From Crambe crambe (taxonomy: Eukaryota > Porifera > Demospongiae > Poecilosclerida > Crambeidae): 64,000 nucleotides of DNA. The stretch lies in assembly GCA_963924555.1 (NCBI GenBank), contig OZ004591.1, positions 744,001-808,000 on the forward strand, read 5' to 3'. The notes under the pieces are model-generated. The model was not told the DNA's origin. It did not search any database and saw only the letters and a list, made by a program, of their open reading frames with translations. Of this stretch, positions 31,001 through 42,105 are shown one piece after another. Within the stretch, counting starts at the first letter, position 1; each line of letters starts with the position of its first letter. The translations under genes and the position numbers were made by a program.

Positions 31001-31379
31001 TGCACATTTATAGCTAGTGTTTCAGCTACTACCATTATTAGTTCCAGGGTTGGTATCCACTGGTGGTCCTAGTCGTGGAGGGTTGAGTGCAGCTGCAACT
31101 CCGCTGGTCTTACTCTGATGATTGGTCATTGGCATCAAACGCAGTAAAGGAAATCTCCATCCGCAGAGACTTGAGGACTCAAAATCACATGTTTGACTGC
31201 GAATAACTTCCAAGCCTGCAAAATGCATTAGTTAATTCAGTATTATGGGGCCAGGGTGAGATATGGAGGGATGGAGGGAGGGAGGGGCAGGCTCAGGATG
31301 CTATGTAGATATACTTACTGCACACAAGATTCCAGCTATAAAATATTACAAAGATCTCTGTAGCAAACTTTAAAGCCAT
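22036..31379 (-). CDS. MAM/cadherin/Ig/FN3/Cys-rich type I membrane receptor
   Basis: Exons (minus strand): 31319-31379, 31033-31215, 30175-30690, 29998-30110, 28942-29717, 27942-28252, 27594-27875, 26963-27286, 26179-26466, 25494-25652, 24649-25250, 24254-24482, 23779-24144, 23279-23360, 23139-23226, 22813-22978, 22638-22736, 22527-22572, 22326-22419, 22036-22248. All phases agree and total 4,998 nt, so 1,665 residues. Order: signal peptide 1-21; MAM-like domain (TCDFE, CGLSFSYY, ALDNITL) to about 250; linker; cadherin-like repeats about 390-650 (TPVNEFSPRF, TDRDLG, DRGSPP); Ig about 654-747 (MTLTCLY, GGVYFCNV); two FN3 domains about 748-951; a second MAM (NTCDFES, AVDNITI); linker; a third MAM (CTFEGG, ALDNITLHP); GCC2/GCC3-type Cys-rich repeats about 1404-1515; one TM segment; about 125 cytoplasmic residues without kinase or phosphatase, rich in acidic residues, with NTSYKDDD. 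Probably an adhesion or recognition receptor at the cell surface. I know no animal protein with this order. One intron uses a GC donor (27940-27941). Confidence 0.85.
23610..23778 (-). repeat. Direct duplication (about 83 bp) containing a splice donor
   Basis: Two copies of the block gtggtgggttgctggactat...tagattgtagctgctca. The inner copy ends at the donor of the receptor exon 23779-24144; the outer copy repeats the same ag-gtact donor word about 83 bp into the intron. Confidence 0.85.
24499..24590. mobile_element. Short element of the GGAACCTC family
   Basis: Starts cagtgaaacttcc and ends gaggttccgctatat, with aaggacacaaagttgggtcc and tgtgtccattactcaga inside. Same family as 14418-14614 and 19431-19584. 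Lies in a receptor intron. Confidence 0.5.
25866..26178 (-). repeat. 25-bp tandem array made of a splice-donor unit
   Basis: About 12 copies of a 25-26 bp unit, ccaaaatttgttactttaac plus actta (plus strand). On the receptor strand this reads gtaagtgttaaagtaacaaa plus ttttg, so most copies carry a perfect gtaagt. The first copy is the donor of the FN3 exon that ends at 26179; the rest extend into the intron. Confidence 0.92.
27348..27530. repeat. Tandem repeat, about 55-65 bp, three to four copies
   Basis: Repeated tatagtggacacacc and tgaagaataggcttactta words separated by a variable ccctgcc stretch, within the receptor intron between the Ig and first FN3 exons. Confidence 0.85.
29806..29842. 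repeat. (TTTG)n tetranucleotide repeat
   Basis: About nine TTTG units, preceded by a short (GTT)n stretch, in a receptor intron. Confidence 0.9.
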
Positions 31380-31484
31380 CACCACTGTAGAACTGCCTTC
31401 TTTTGATAACACCCTGCATATGCGCATGCGCGCATGGTATAGATCATAGACGCACGGGCGGAATTATTGCATCGGTGGGTCGGC
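31380..31484. promoter_or_regulatory. 105-bp bidirectional promoter with NRF1-type site
   Basis: The whole interval separates the receptor and TTC3-like start codons. TGCGCATGCGCGC at 31421-31433 matches the NRF1 palindrome (TGCGCATGCGCA). No TATA box is evident. Both transcripts must start within or very near this interval, unless one has an unseen upstream exon. Confidence 0.6.
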
Positions 31485-33480
31485 ATGGGTGAAAGGGAGT
31501 CGGTGTTAGAGAGCAAAGTTGATGCTATGTCCTTAGACGGTAGTGACGACGATATTCCAGGTCTAGAAAGCGTGTCAGGCTCAGACGTAAGTGCGGGAAG
31601 ACCGGCCTAATAGGGCCTATATCGCTTTAGTCTCGCGGGCCGACCGCGAGACTGATATCGCTTTGCAGCTGCTTTAGCTAGGTAGGGGTTAGTTTAATAG
31701 TTGTATAATTTTTTTGGTCTTGGTCTTGTGTATAGTACCTCAGTAGTGAAGAAGATTCAGAGAACGAAATGCCACCACCTGTGGAAGGAAGTGTCCCCAC
31801 TGATTCACCCCACTGTGAGTAAGCTAATTATTACCTTGCTAGAGGCTAGCCAGTCACCTTCTATCCATGTTTGGCCAGTTAGCTCAAGGTTACTCAGCTA
31901 GTGGTTTATTTAGGAATTTAATTATTAATTTTTAGATATAAATGCCAAGCAGTGGGTGGAGTTAGGGGCAATCATATCAGAACATGTGGATGTTGTCCGT
32001 GTGTACATTCTCTCTCCGTTTCTGTACGGACATGCCCACCAGTCTGACCGTTGGCTCAAGTGGTGCCAACAAGTTGGTCTTCTTGGCTCGGACATGTAAG
32101 GAAACATGAATTCTTGTGTAAGGATTATTTTGGTGAAGTGTTTTGTGTTGCTTCACTGCCACAACTTTGAGCATCATCGGTTCCCTTGATATTAATTAAT
32201 ACAGACTAGTACTGTATTGTCACCCCTTTGGCTCTGATCGGTGACAATGAAACCCAATGGTGCCAAGGGGTGGGTACTGCATAGAGGGTGGAGAGGCAAG
32301 GGGTGGGAATATGTGCTTCAGGGGTGGGGTTTTTTTTTCCAAGTGGGTGGACAAACTTTAAAGGGAGTTCACCTATCTCTGTATAAACATGTGCTTTTGC
32401 TATATAAAGAGGCAAAATCATGAATACTGTACAAGGCAGACCACACACCACCTTTGTATCATTAGCTATACGAAATGAGAGATAGGAAATGAATATCTGG
32501 AATATCATAGACTTGTCTGTTTCTTTTATGATTTTGACAAGTTTAGCATGTGTGTACTCTGGCATGAATTAGTAATTAAGTGTGTCCTTTGGAAACCACA
32601 AGATCTACGCAAGTCGCTTCACTGTGAATGATTGAGAATTTGCGGGTTGAAGTGTTAAATGGGTAGTTAATTTTGTATCAATGTAGATTCCTTTGTAGTT
32701 CTTTACTAATACCTGTATAGTTATTGGCCCTTTCACGTACACATGTGAGTTGCCCAAGCGTGATTCAATGGCTTAGAGTCTCAAGTCTATTCTACACAGC
32801 AAAGGAAATTTAATACTACAGGCAATTCTCTGTGTTTGTACTGCAGGTTTCTCCTCAGGCATAGTGAGCCACAGCTCTTTCCCCTATGCATTCTGTCTTG
32901 GGACCACTATGCCTTTAGTTCTTCCCCCTATTCCTTCTATCTTGCCACTATGCCTTCCCCCCTTATGTCTTATTTTACCACTATGCCTCCCCTTAGGTGG
33001 CTGGCTTGTCTATCTCAGAAAACTCGTTTAAAAAATTCATTGGGCCCCTCTCTCCTTCATAATGATTATGGTTTCACCCCATGCCTTCAATAAATCCTGT
33101 ACCTGGTGTACATTTTGATTCTTGTACATGTGGAGGTGTCCCAGTCATTTCGCAATGAAGCCAAAGATAATGAGTTGTTATACCTTGAACTTCACCTTAG
33201 CCTCTCAAGCCACATCACACCAGTAAACATTGCTCACCTCCCTACTTTATACAGTGAATTCAACTTGGAGACTTTGAGCGAGAAGGAACTGTTGGCTGTT
33301 GATGTACTTCTCAAGGCAATGAAGTATATTAAACCTGCTCTAGAATACATATCAGTAAGTATTGTACTAAGTATTGTAGGGTCCTGGGAAAAATAGAATA
33401 CATATACATGTCTTGTGTAACTGGTCTTTGGTCTGCTTAAAATGGGGTGTCACTAAACACGTGCTTTTGTTGATTCACTG

Positions 33481-33523
<43 letters not shown>

Positions 33524-36500
33524 TCTGACTTACTAGTGTTGACTTTTTTAGGGAGAGCAGAAACAGGTAAGTGAACTGGCCCAATTGCTGAGGCTAGGAG
33601 AAGAGGTGGAGGTTTTTGAGAGTGTATCCAAGGCTGTCCATGCTGCCCGCAAGAGAGGCTGGTTCATGATACTGTGAGTATATTACAAAATAAGACAAGA
33701 ACACTAATGGAATGTGGGTTGGGCAGTGCTGTGTCCTTAGCTAATGTTATTGTGTATGTGTGTATCCTCTTGGTCATGTGACATTACTTCCTATCCTCTT
33801 TCTAGAATCAACGAGTTTCAAAAATCAGCAGATAAAGTGGGCGGAGTCCCAAGTGATGTATTGAATGACAAAAGTAACTTTATTGATATTGGATGTCTCT
33901 ATGTCATCTACCAAGGTAGTTGTGTAGTAATCATGTGATGGTCATGTGAGGATCATGTGATCATGCGCCACGTGTAGCATATGATCATGTGATGAAGATG
34001 CTGACTGGGAAAGCTGACTACTTTCAGGACTTTAATAGGCAACTTCAATCTAATGAGGAGGTTTGGATGCTACTTGTTCATTTTCAGTATACCATCTCTG
34101 TATACTATATGGGGATACTAGAGTGGAGTGCTTTTCAAAGATGAAGGTGAAGAGTATTCAAGGAATGGTGATTATGATCAAGCCATAGAGACTTACACCA
34201 CAGCAATTATCTGTTGGTACGGAAGAATATAAAAGAATACTGAAAGATTACAAGGATCATTCGACAGAAATGATGGATGTTTTTTTCATTTGCAGTCCCT
34301 ATTACCATCAGCTGTACATCAACAGAGCCTATGTATACATGAAAATACAGAACTATAGGTACAAAACCAGTCAACATCCAATCACTGCGGTGATGATGGT
34401 GTGCTTTATTTAGAGCGTCCATCTCCGACGGGCTACGTGCAGTGCAACTGAGGCCTGACAATTCCAAAAGTTACATCTGCTACATTCAGGCCCTAAAGTT
34501 GGGTGGGGAGAAAGAGAGGTGCGACTGGACTATAGAGGAGTTCAACAGAAAGTTCCCCAAGGAAAAGAACAACCTGAAGATTTCCTTGGAGCAATGTACG
34601 TCCCCTACCAAGAGCTTCCCTGCTAGTACTAGGGAAGGCATCCAGGTTCCCATTTGCTCCCCTCCTGCTATGATGATGTGTGCTTTGCACTGAAACTGTC
34701 ATCAAATTAAATTCTTTCGTGGTTATACTTAGGAAACTGGATTACACTAAAAGTTCACCTGGTCCTTTATCAGTCATTATAACTGCAAATACCAGCAGAT
34801 AATCAGCTCTCTGTTGATGCATTAAACTAGAAATTTTTGTTAAGAAACAAGCAGTTGTAGTGAACGAAGGTGCCAGGTGAATGTAAATAGACATACTGTA
34901 TAGCCATGGGCTAAATTCTCGTGTCAATAACTTGTTCAAAATCACAAAATCTATGAAAATGAAAGTTGCAATTGATTGGTGTTGCATTGTATGCAGCGTA
35001 TGATATGGATAAGAAGCTCTGCAAGGTAAGTATGGATATCGCTGTGTATGTATGTGTTTCTATTCTATTGAAACGTCTCCAAAGCCTACGGAGAAGGAGA
35101 TCATTTCAAACGAGAAGCTTCAGAGCACGTGCAAACAGGTGGGTGTGGCTGTGGCTTCATATCAATTCATATTACTTTGACCCTGTACCCCTGACCTTTT
35201 CAGGCGTCAGAAGCATACCTGGCTGGAAACCTTGATCAAGCAGTGTATTACTATCAGGAAGCTGTCACATCAAGTGAAGAGGATGGAGTAAGTTGGTTTT
35301 AGACGTTTCTAGTGCAAATATGTGGTTTATGCTTTCTTGCACATGTTTTGGTTTTGTCTACAGTGGCAGATCTGTTGGGTGTTCTCTGAGTGTAAAGTTT
35401 TTCTCGTGTCCCTTCATTTTGCGTATGGCATGGCTTTGATGAAGACCAGAAAGATGGAGGTGTGTATTTAGGGTGCTATCACATTGCAGGTTCAATTGGT
35501 TCTGTGGTTTACACAACTGCATGGACATAGCCACAATAATACCAATTTTCCTTACCTTACTATTAGTGGTTGCATGGCATTTAGTGGTCAGTCTGATGCC
35601 ACCTACTATGTCATGTGGAGTGGTGAACCACACAAAAGGCCAGCTTCATTGTGGTTATAGACACAATTGTGTACTAGAAAGAGTAGAACCCTATTAATTT
35701 ATGCTGTAATATATTTAGAATGCTGAGATTGCCCTGACTCAATTCAACATCATCCTCGATAAACATTTCTCAGTTTTTCCACCAGCCTACTATGGAATAG
35801 GGAAGTCCCTAGCGATTCTCCATCGCCACTCGGAGGCGCGGGATAGCATCAAGAAGGGTCTAGATCAAGTACCCTCTTACCGTGCCACTGCGCTAACATG
35901 GCCAGGAACCACCACTAGCATAGCGGAGTGTTATCCACATGATGTTGAGGTAAGTCCCTTTAATTATAATATTTATGCTTGTATATATACAAGTGAAAAT
36001 AAAATATTGGAACGGAAGTTACTGGTTTCATAATGATACTGATATTATTAATCTAGGTCGTTTATTTTTTCATGTTAGCACCTGGAACTGCATTAGCCAG
36101 TTTAGACCAACAATAACAATGTTATTCCGTTGAACGTTATATATAGAGCAAACTGCAGCAGCTGCTTCAACTGTGTGAACCGAAGCACTTGGCCGATGCT
36201 ATTTGCCGCTATGCCAATTGCCTCCAGCACCACACCTCCACGGACATCATCTTTGCTAATACAGGTGGGCTCTATTTGGAGTGTGACTTTGTCTTGTTGA
36301 ATTTTTTTTTTTGCAGAGTACAAAGGCCACATCCAAGTTCAGTGCTCTGAGGGCTGCTCCATAGCATACCATTCTGTTTGTTGGAGGAAGATCAAGAGTG
36401 ACTCTCTACTTGGGTCTGACAGGGAGTTTCTTAGCACTTCATGTCCCACCCCTGACTGTGGTGGAACCATCAAACTGGTGTCTGTTTGTGACAAAGGAAA

Positions 36501-39500
36501 GACCAAAATAAGAGTGAGAAATAAGGAGCAGTATTCTCTTTTCCTCATTTGTTTCTTTTTCCCCTTAATTCTGTTGCCCCCAATTTTTTTTAATCAAGAG
36601 TTTTTTCTATTCTTTACAGCTTGAAGCAGATCCAAAGAAAGCCACGTCCAATCTCCCACCTACATCTCTCAAACTATCCTCTTCGTCCTCCTTATCTAAA
36701 GAGAGCAAGCGTGCCAACCAGATCAAGAATAGCAAGAAGAAGACAGGTGGGGACACCCCCGATGGTGGGTCCGTACTGAGCCCTCCTGGAGACCAACCTG
36801 AGGAAAAGACTGAGTCAGAGGTCGAGTCAAGAAACATGGCAGAGTTTGAGGACCTTCACGAGGATCTTCGAAAGGGCTCGGCTGTTGTCAATAGGCAGGA
36901 AGACCAGGTGGGTGTGGTTTGGAGTGAGTGTTCATTCTTCATTTTAATTGGATGTTGTTTTTATTAGTTGCAGGAAGGTGCTTTGGGCAAGAGCAAGGCA
37001 AAGAAGAAGACTCATAAGGAGAAGGAGAAGAACAAAGTGGTGTCTGACCACTGGAAGGACCTCTTCACTCTCCCCGAGAGGGAAGGAATAGTGACAGGAT
37101 TTGCCATAGAAGAAGATGAAGACTCTGTGTAAGTTAATACACTTTATCTAGGATATTTTGATTGTCATACTCCTTTCCCTCCCTCCCTCCTTCCTTCCCC
37201 TCCCTCCCCCTCCTTCCCTCCCTCCTTCCCCCTCCTTCCCTCCCTTTTCCCTTCCCTCCTTCCTCTCCCTCCTCCCCCTCCCTCCTTCCTTCCCTCCTTC
37301 CCCTTCCTTCCTCCTTATCCTCCTCCTTCCCCTCCTTCCCTCCCTCTCTTATTTTTGTAGCTCTAAGTGGGAGCCCGATCCAAATGCCCCGTTCCAGCCT
37401 CCTAACCACTTGAAGGACATCATTGATGATTTCGAGAGGAATGAGGTTCCCAGCATCGGTCTTGCCCCCCGTCCCACTATCACAGGCACAGGACAGACTC
37501 CAGCCAACAACTCTGCCCATTCTTCCCCTCCTAAAGAAAACCCTCCCAAACCACCTACTGCCGATGAGTGTGATGAACTTGAGTTCATCATATCGTAAGT
37601 TGGAATCAATTCGTTGAGTATATCCGTTTATAAGGGGAAGATCCAGTAAGAAGAATTATTTTTAGCGGGTGTGAGGTTTGTTTCTATGGATTCATATGAC
37701 TTATTTCTCCTTGCTGAAAGGTGTTGAATTTATTTTTATAGTTCCTTAACTAACCTGGTTTATTTCCGCACTGTCTGTTAATGTACACTAAAAAAAATTT
37801 ATTTAAAGTGAATCTTTTGCAGCTATTTCGGTGAGATAGTGAGAACACACGGTCCATTGGAGCCCTCAGATCCCAAAATTGTTGAACCTCTGTCTTATCT
37901 GCCAGAGGACAAGAAGCAAATGATATTCAAAGCAGGGGGATTCACTAAACTTCTCTTGAGTAGTGGTCTCTTTGTGATGGAGAATGGGCGTATATGTCCA
38001 GCAGAGGATGCAGCTGCTTCTTCAGTTAAAGATTCTGGGAAAGGTGTTGATAAATCTGGTGGTAGCAGCAGCAAAGGGTCTAAGGACAGTAAAAACAAAA
38101 ACACTGGAGAAACTAAGAAACATGGTGTTAGTAGTGATGGGGGTAATGGTACCTCCACTCCCCCTATCACCCATAAGCAGAAGCCATCTCTAAGTGACCT
38201 CATGACAGCTTCCCGCTCCAGCACTGACAGTACCAGCAAAAAAAAGAGTTCAAAGACTCACTCTCGGAATAACAAATTGATAAATAGGACTCTAAAGAAG
38301 CTCTCCGAGGAACTTAATAATGACAGGGGTTGGAATGTGAAAGTGGTATCAAGGGGAAAGAATTCTATCACTTCACCTGATATTTCTGGATTGGAGAAAA
38401 GGAGTGATTTGCCTGCGGCTAAGAAAGGGACTGTAAGTCAATCTGGAGAAGCTTCAGTGAGTAAAGAGTTGGATGTGAGTGGAAATAGGACTAAATCCAG
38501 TAACGCCCATGAGAACTTAGGTGCTGATCTCTCCAAGAAAAGCCAAACAAGATCGGAAAAGCCAATGCTTTCTCCACCACCCTATGTGGCCAGCACTGGT
38601 AGCAAGGATTCTCACAACAGTAGCAGTAGTGAAGGGGATGGTGTTGAAGGTAGTATAGAATCTAGTAGTGCTGATCTTGAAAAGAGAGAGGACACTTTTT
38701 CGCCGACCAATTCCACTTCTTCTATTAGTAGTGGGTCGTCATCTGGTGCTATGTTTGTACCGCAACCATCGACACAGAAAAAATCCAAGAAAAATTCCAA
38801 GAAGCAGAAGATAGCTAAAGATTCCACAGAGATTTCTACAGCTCAATCCATTTCATATAGACCTGTGGAATGTTATTCAGCTATGGTTCAGACTGATGCT
38901 CCGTTATTGAGGGATAAGTGGGTTATGACTGATCTTGTTCCTCCAGTGGAGAGTTTTAAGGAACGTTATGAGTCTGCTCTGAAGGAGAAGAAGGACCTAC
39001 AGGTGAAGTTGGAGAGGAGTGAGGATGAGAGGTTCAAGATGCAGAAGACTCACAAGAGGGAGATGGAACAGCAGCTGAAACAGACCAAGCAGGAGGCTAA
39101 GGAGGTGCAAACTTTATTTATTTTATTATTATTATTATTATTATTATTTTTATTTTTATTTATTTATTTTTTGATGCGGAATGTTAAGTTCATAATATTC
39201 CCTTGAATAATATTCCCTTAAACTCAAAGATAGGGCCCACCTTCCTTCAATATAGCAGAAGAGGAGGAATAACATGTAAATTATCCCCCACAACTATCTT
39301 CCACTGTATGCTGTTTGAAGGTGGTAAGTATTTGTGTATGTGTTGCCTCAGGAGGTGCAGGGGAAGCTGAAGGAGATGGACGAGAAGCTGAAGAGTGAGG
39401 GAGCTCGTGTAGACACCGTCAAGAAGGAGAACATGGACCAACTTCGTTCCTCCAAGGCTGAGATCAAATCTCTAACTGAGAAGATCGAAAGGCGAGTCTT

Positions 39501-40443
39501 GTTGAAAACACCATGTTTTCAATCATGTATATAATGATGGGGGCACTTTGTGTTTTCACAGGATGAAGAAAGATGAGTCTAAGAAGGAACAGCAGAATGA
39601 GAGTAGGATCAGGCAGTTGAGAGGAGAAATGTATGTGGCATACCTTGTACAGTGAAAAACCTGTGACCACTTACGGCCAGGAACAAGTGGCCCTTATATA
39701 CAGGGGAGGTGGTCTGGCTGTAATAGAGAAATGGTTTGGGTGATCTGTTTAGACAGGTTTCACTGGAGCTGGAATAGGAGTAGAGAAGTGGTCTCATTAC
39801 AGGGTGGTCTGATTAGACAGGTTTCACTGTAGCTGGAATACGTAAGGTGCTATTGGGACATGGAGTAGAGAAGTGGTAGTCAGTGATCTGATTAGACAGG
39901 TTTCACTGTATGTATGTTGACCGTGATATTATCCTTTGTTCATGAGCAGTGATCAACTTTTGAAGGAGAAAAGGAAGTTTAGTGAACGACTAAAGATCTC
40001 CAAGGATGTTGAAACAAAGGCCATCATTAGAGCAACTAACTCTGAGGTAAGTATGCATACAGTATATCATATGATTATCATGTGATTATCATGTGATAGG
40101 TTGAAGTGCTTAGTATGCGACGTGATATGATAGTTAAACCATGTGAGATGAAGCTGAGAGAAGTTAGTGCCATGTGGTGAGTATATCTCCTATCATTAAA
40201 GTAATTAACATGATGAATATGTCCCCTATTGGAACTAATACACTACGCTTTATAACTATTCAAGTATAATGAGTATCATGCAGTGCATACTTCCTTTTAT
40301 ACTGATCTTCACTGCTTGTATCTTGTCCATTCAAGTATGTCTCTGCCACAAGGAAGTGAAATTCATCAGGAGTGTGTAGCTTACCGGGAGAAGATGAAAC
40401 ATGCACTGGATGGTTATCAGGTAAGCAACTGATTCTCAAAAAA

Positions 40444-40477
<34 letters not shown>

Positions 40478-41871
40478 TATAAGAAAACAGGATTTTAAAA
40501 TTTGCTTCAATTTGTGTTAAAGTGTGCATTTTTGGTGCTAGAATTGGCAATTGCCCAATATTTGTGCATATTAAATTTTGTTCACCACCAATTTTATGCT
40601 CCTTTATTTTAGGTTGCAGTAGAGGATCAGATTTGCTTGGTGAAGTCGGGACGTGACTTGAGTAGTCTTAGTCCAGTCCCTCATCCCGTGGTTCCTGTCC
40701 CTCCTCAGCTGGGGATGGCTATGATGCGTCCTGGCTTCTTTCCTCCCATGATGCCTGTCCCTGGGCGTGCCCCTTTCCCCATGGGGCCTGGCGGTATGAT
40801 GGACCCTTCCATGATGATGAGACCTCGTGTACCCCCTCCTGGTCCCCAAGGTGCCCCCATGAATATGGTTAGTGGAAAAGCTGCAGTGTAGGAAATTTTA
40901 TCAAGTAAAATTGTTTTAATCTTATAATTCCTGTTACACAGTATCCTCCTCTGGCCAATTTTTCAGTGTTCACCTTGTTATATTTTTATAGTCACAACCT
41001 GAGCCTGCAATGAACCACTTGCATAGTCCTGGTGAAGGAGATAGTGAGTCCATCTCTCAAGCCGCCACTGCCTCACCCTCAGAAGTGGACTTGATGAATG
41101 GAGGGAGTAGTGGAAAAAAGTCCAGCTTTGATCGTATAGTGGAGAAACTGGCTCCTATATATCCATACTATGCAAGGTGATATATGATGGTGGGCATTAT
41201 ATAGAATTTTGTTGTTTTTAAAAAATATTTTTATGGTGGGTATTATATAGAATTGTGGTCACTACATAGAGTTTAATAATCATGTTGTACATTTAGGGAT
41301 GACTTTAAGGGAGTCTTGCGTGAAGTTCGGCGTAACAATAAGAACACTCTCTCTGGACTTTCCCTAGACTCCATTGCACAACAGGTGAAGGAGATCATAG
41401 ATCAACGTGAGAAGAAGAGTGCTGGTAATGGTGGTGGAGGGAGTGCTCGAGGAAGTGGAGGAACAAGTAGTGGCAAAGCAAAATCAAACAGCAAAGGACG
41501 CCATCCTGACAAGAAAGGAAAGGTATTTCAAGAGATTCCTGTCTACTAGAGTATTATACTGCTCCTTTTAGCAGAAGCCACGCCTTCCTCCAGTAGCAGT
41601 GGCCCCACCCCCATTCTCATCTCCCATGGACTATGATGACGATTCCTCTTGCATCATTTGCTATGAAGACATGGGAGAGAAAAACTCCAGTCGTCTGGAC
41701 TGTGGACACCGCTTCCACTCTGAGGTATAGGATCATTGCTTCTGTGGACTCCATTATAATTGATCTTTAACTGTGCAGTGCATTCGTTCTTGGTTCAAGG
41801 AACAGAGCACATGCCCTACATGCCGTAACCACACCCTCCTAAAGGATGAATACCCCTCTCTAAAGCACTAA
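31485..41871 (+). CDS. TTC3: TTC3/DZIP3-type RING-H2 ubiquitin ligase with TPRs
   Basis: Thirty exons: 31485-31586, 31736-31814, 31936-32095, 33136-33354, 33552-33673, 33806-33915, 34129-34216, 34296-34358, 34414-34595, 34997-35025, 35085-35138, 35204-35287, 35364-35459, 35719-35949, 36147-36264, 36317-36513, 36620-36907, 36968-37128, 37361-37594, 37823-39104, 39352-39491, 39562-39630, 39950-40046, 40100-40176, 40336-40420, 40613-40867, 40992-41176, 41297-41522, 41572-41724, 41779-41871; about 1,760 residues. TPRs about 265-540 (GDYDQAIETYTTAI, LYINRAYVYMKIQNYR); Cys-rich DZIP3/TTC3 domain about 580-645 (QCSEGC, SVCWRK, CPTPDCGG); Ser-rich region; coiled coil about 1245-1455; Pro/Met-rich stretch; LAPIYPYYARDDFKG block; C-terminal RING-H2 (CIICYEDM, CGHRFHSEC, CPTC). 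It should attach ubiquitin to bound substrates. Exon 3 ends in phase 2 but 33136-33354 is phase 0, so a small exon between 32096 and 33135 is missing from this model. Intron at 39492 uses a GC donor. Confidence 0.88.
33485..33520. repeat. (GA)18 microsatellite
   Basis: Pure GA dinucleotide run in a TTC3-like intron, upstream of the exon at 33552. Confidence 0.95.
37166..37350 (+). repeat. Pyrimidine-only (CCTTC/CCCTC)n tract
   Basis: About 185 bp of almost pure C/T on the gene strand ending just before the acceptor (tatttttgtag) of the exon at 37361-37594. It acts as an oversized polypyrimidine tract. Confidence 0.9.
39660..39915. repeat. Tandem repeat of about 85 bp in TTC3-like intron
   Basis: Repeats of the words gattagacaggtttcactgt, agctggaata and agtagagaagtggt, roughly three copies, between the exons at 39562 and 39950. 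Confidence 0.75.
40438..40482. repeat. Poly-A followed by (AT)n
   Basis: About 24 A followed by about ten AT units in the intron after the exon ending at 40420. Confidence 0.93.
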
Positions 41872-42105
41872 AATTCATTATTCATTCTTTTATATAATCT
41901 TAGCAACTAAAGGATGAATACCCCTCTCTAAACTGATTATTAATTAAACTGATTATTAATACTCTGTCGCCAATAATTAAGTATCTTCTAGATCTTTGAA
42001 GCCTGCTCTTTGACCCCTTCGGCCGGGGAGTGGTAAGGGTCGTGGCTCCGCGAGACTAATCTTAGTCTAGAAAGAATCGAGTCTGGCCTGCGAGACTAAT
42101 CGGCA

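Noticed and set aside
32836..33093. Coding exon in the large TTC3-like intron
   Set aside because: The frame is open but low-complexity (Ser/Pro/Tyr-rich from a pyrimidine-rich repeat ctatgcctt), with no matching acceptor and donor that would restore phase.
37134..37520. Gly/Arg/Glu-rich minus-strand frame
   Set aside because: Antisense of the CCTTC tract in the TTC3-like gene; no independent evidence.
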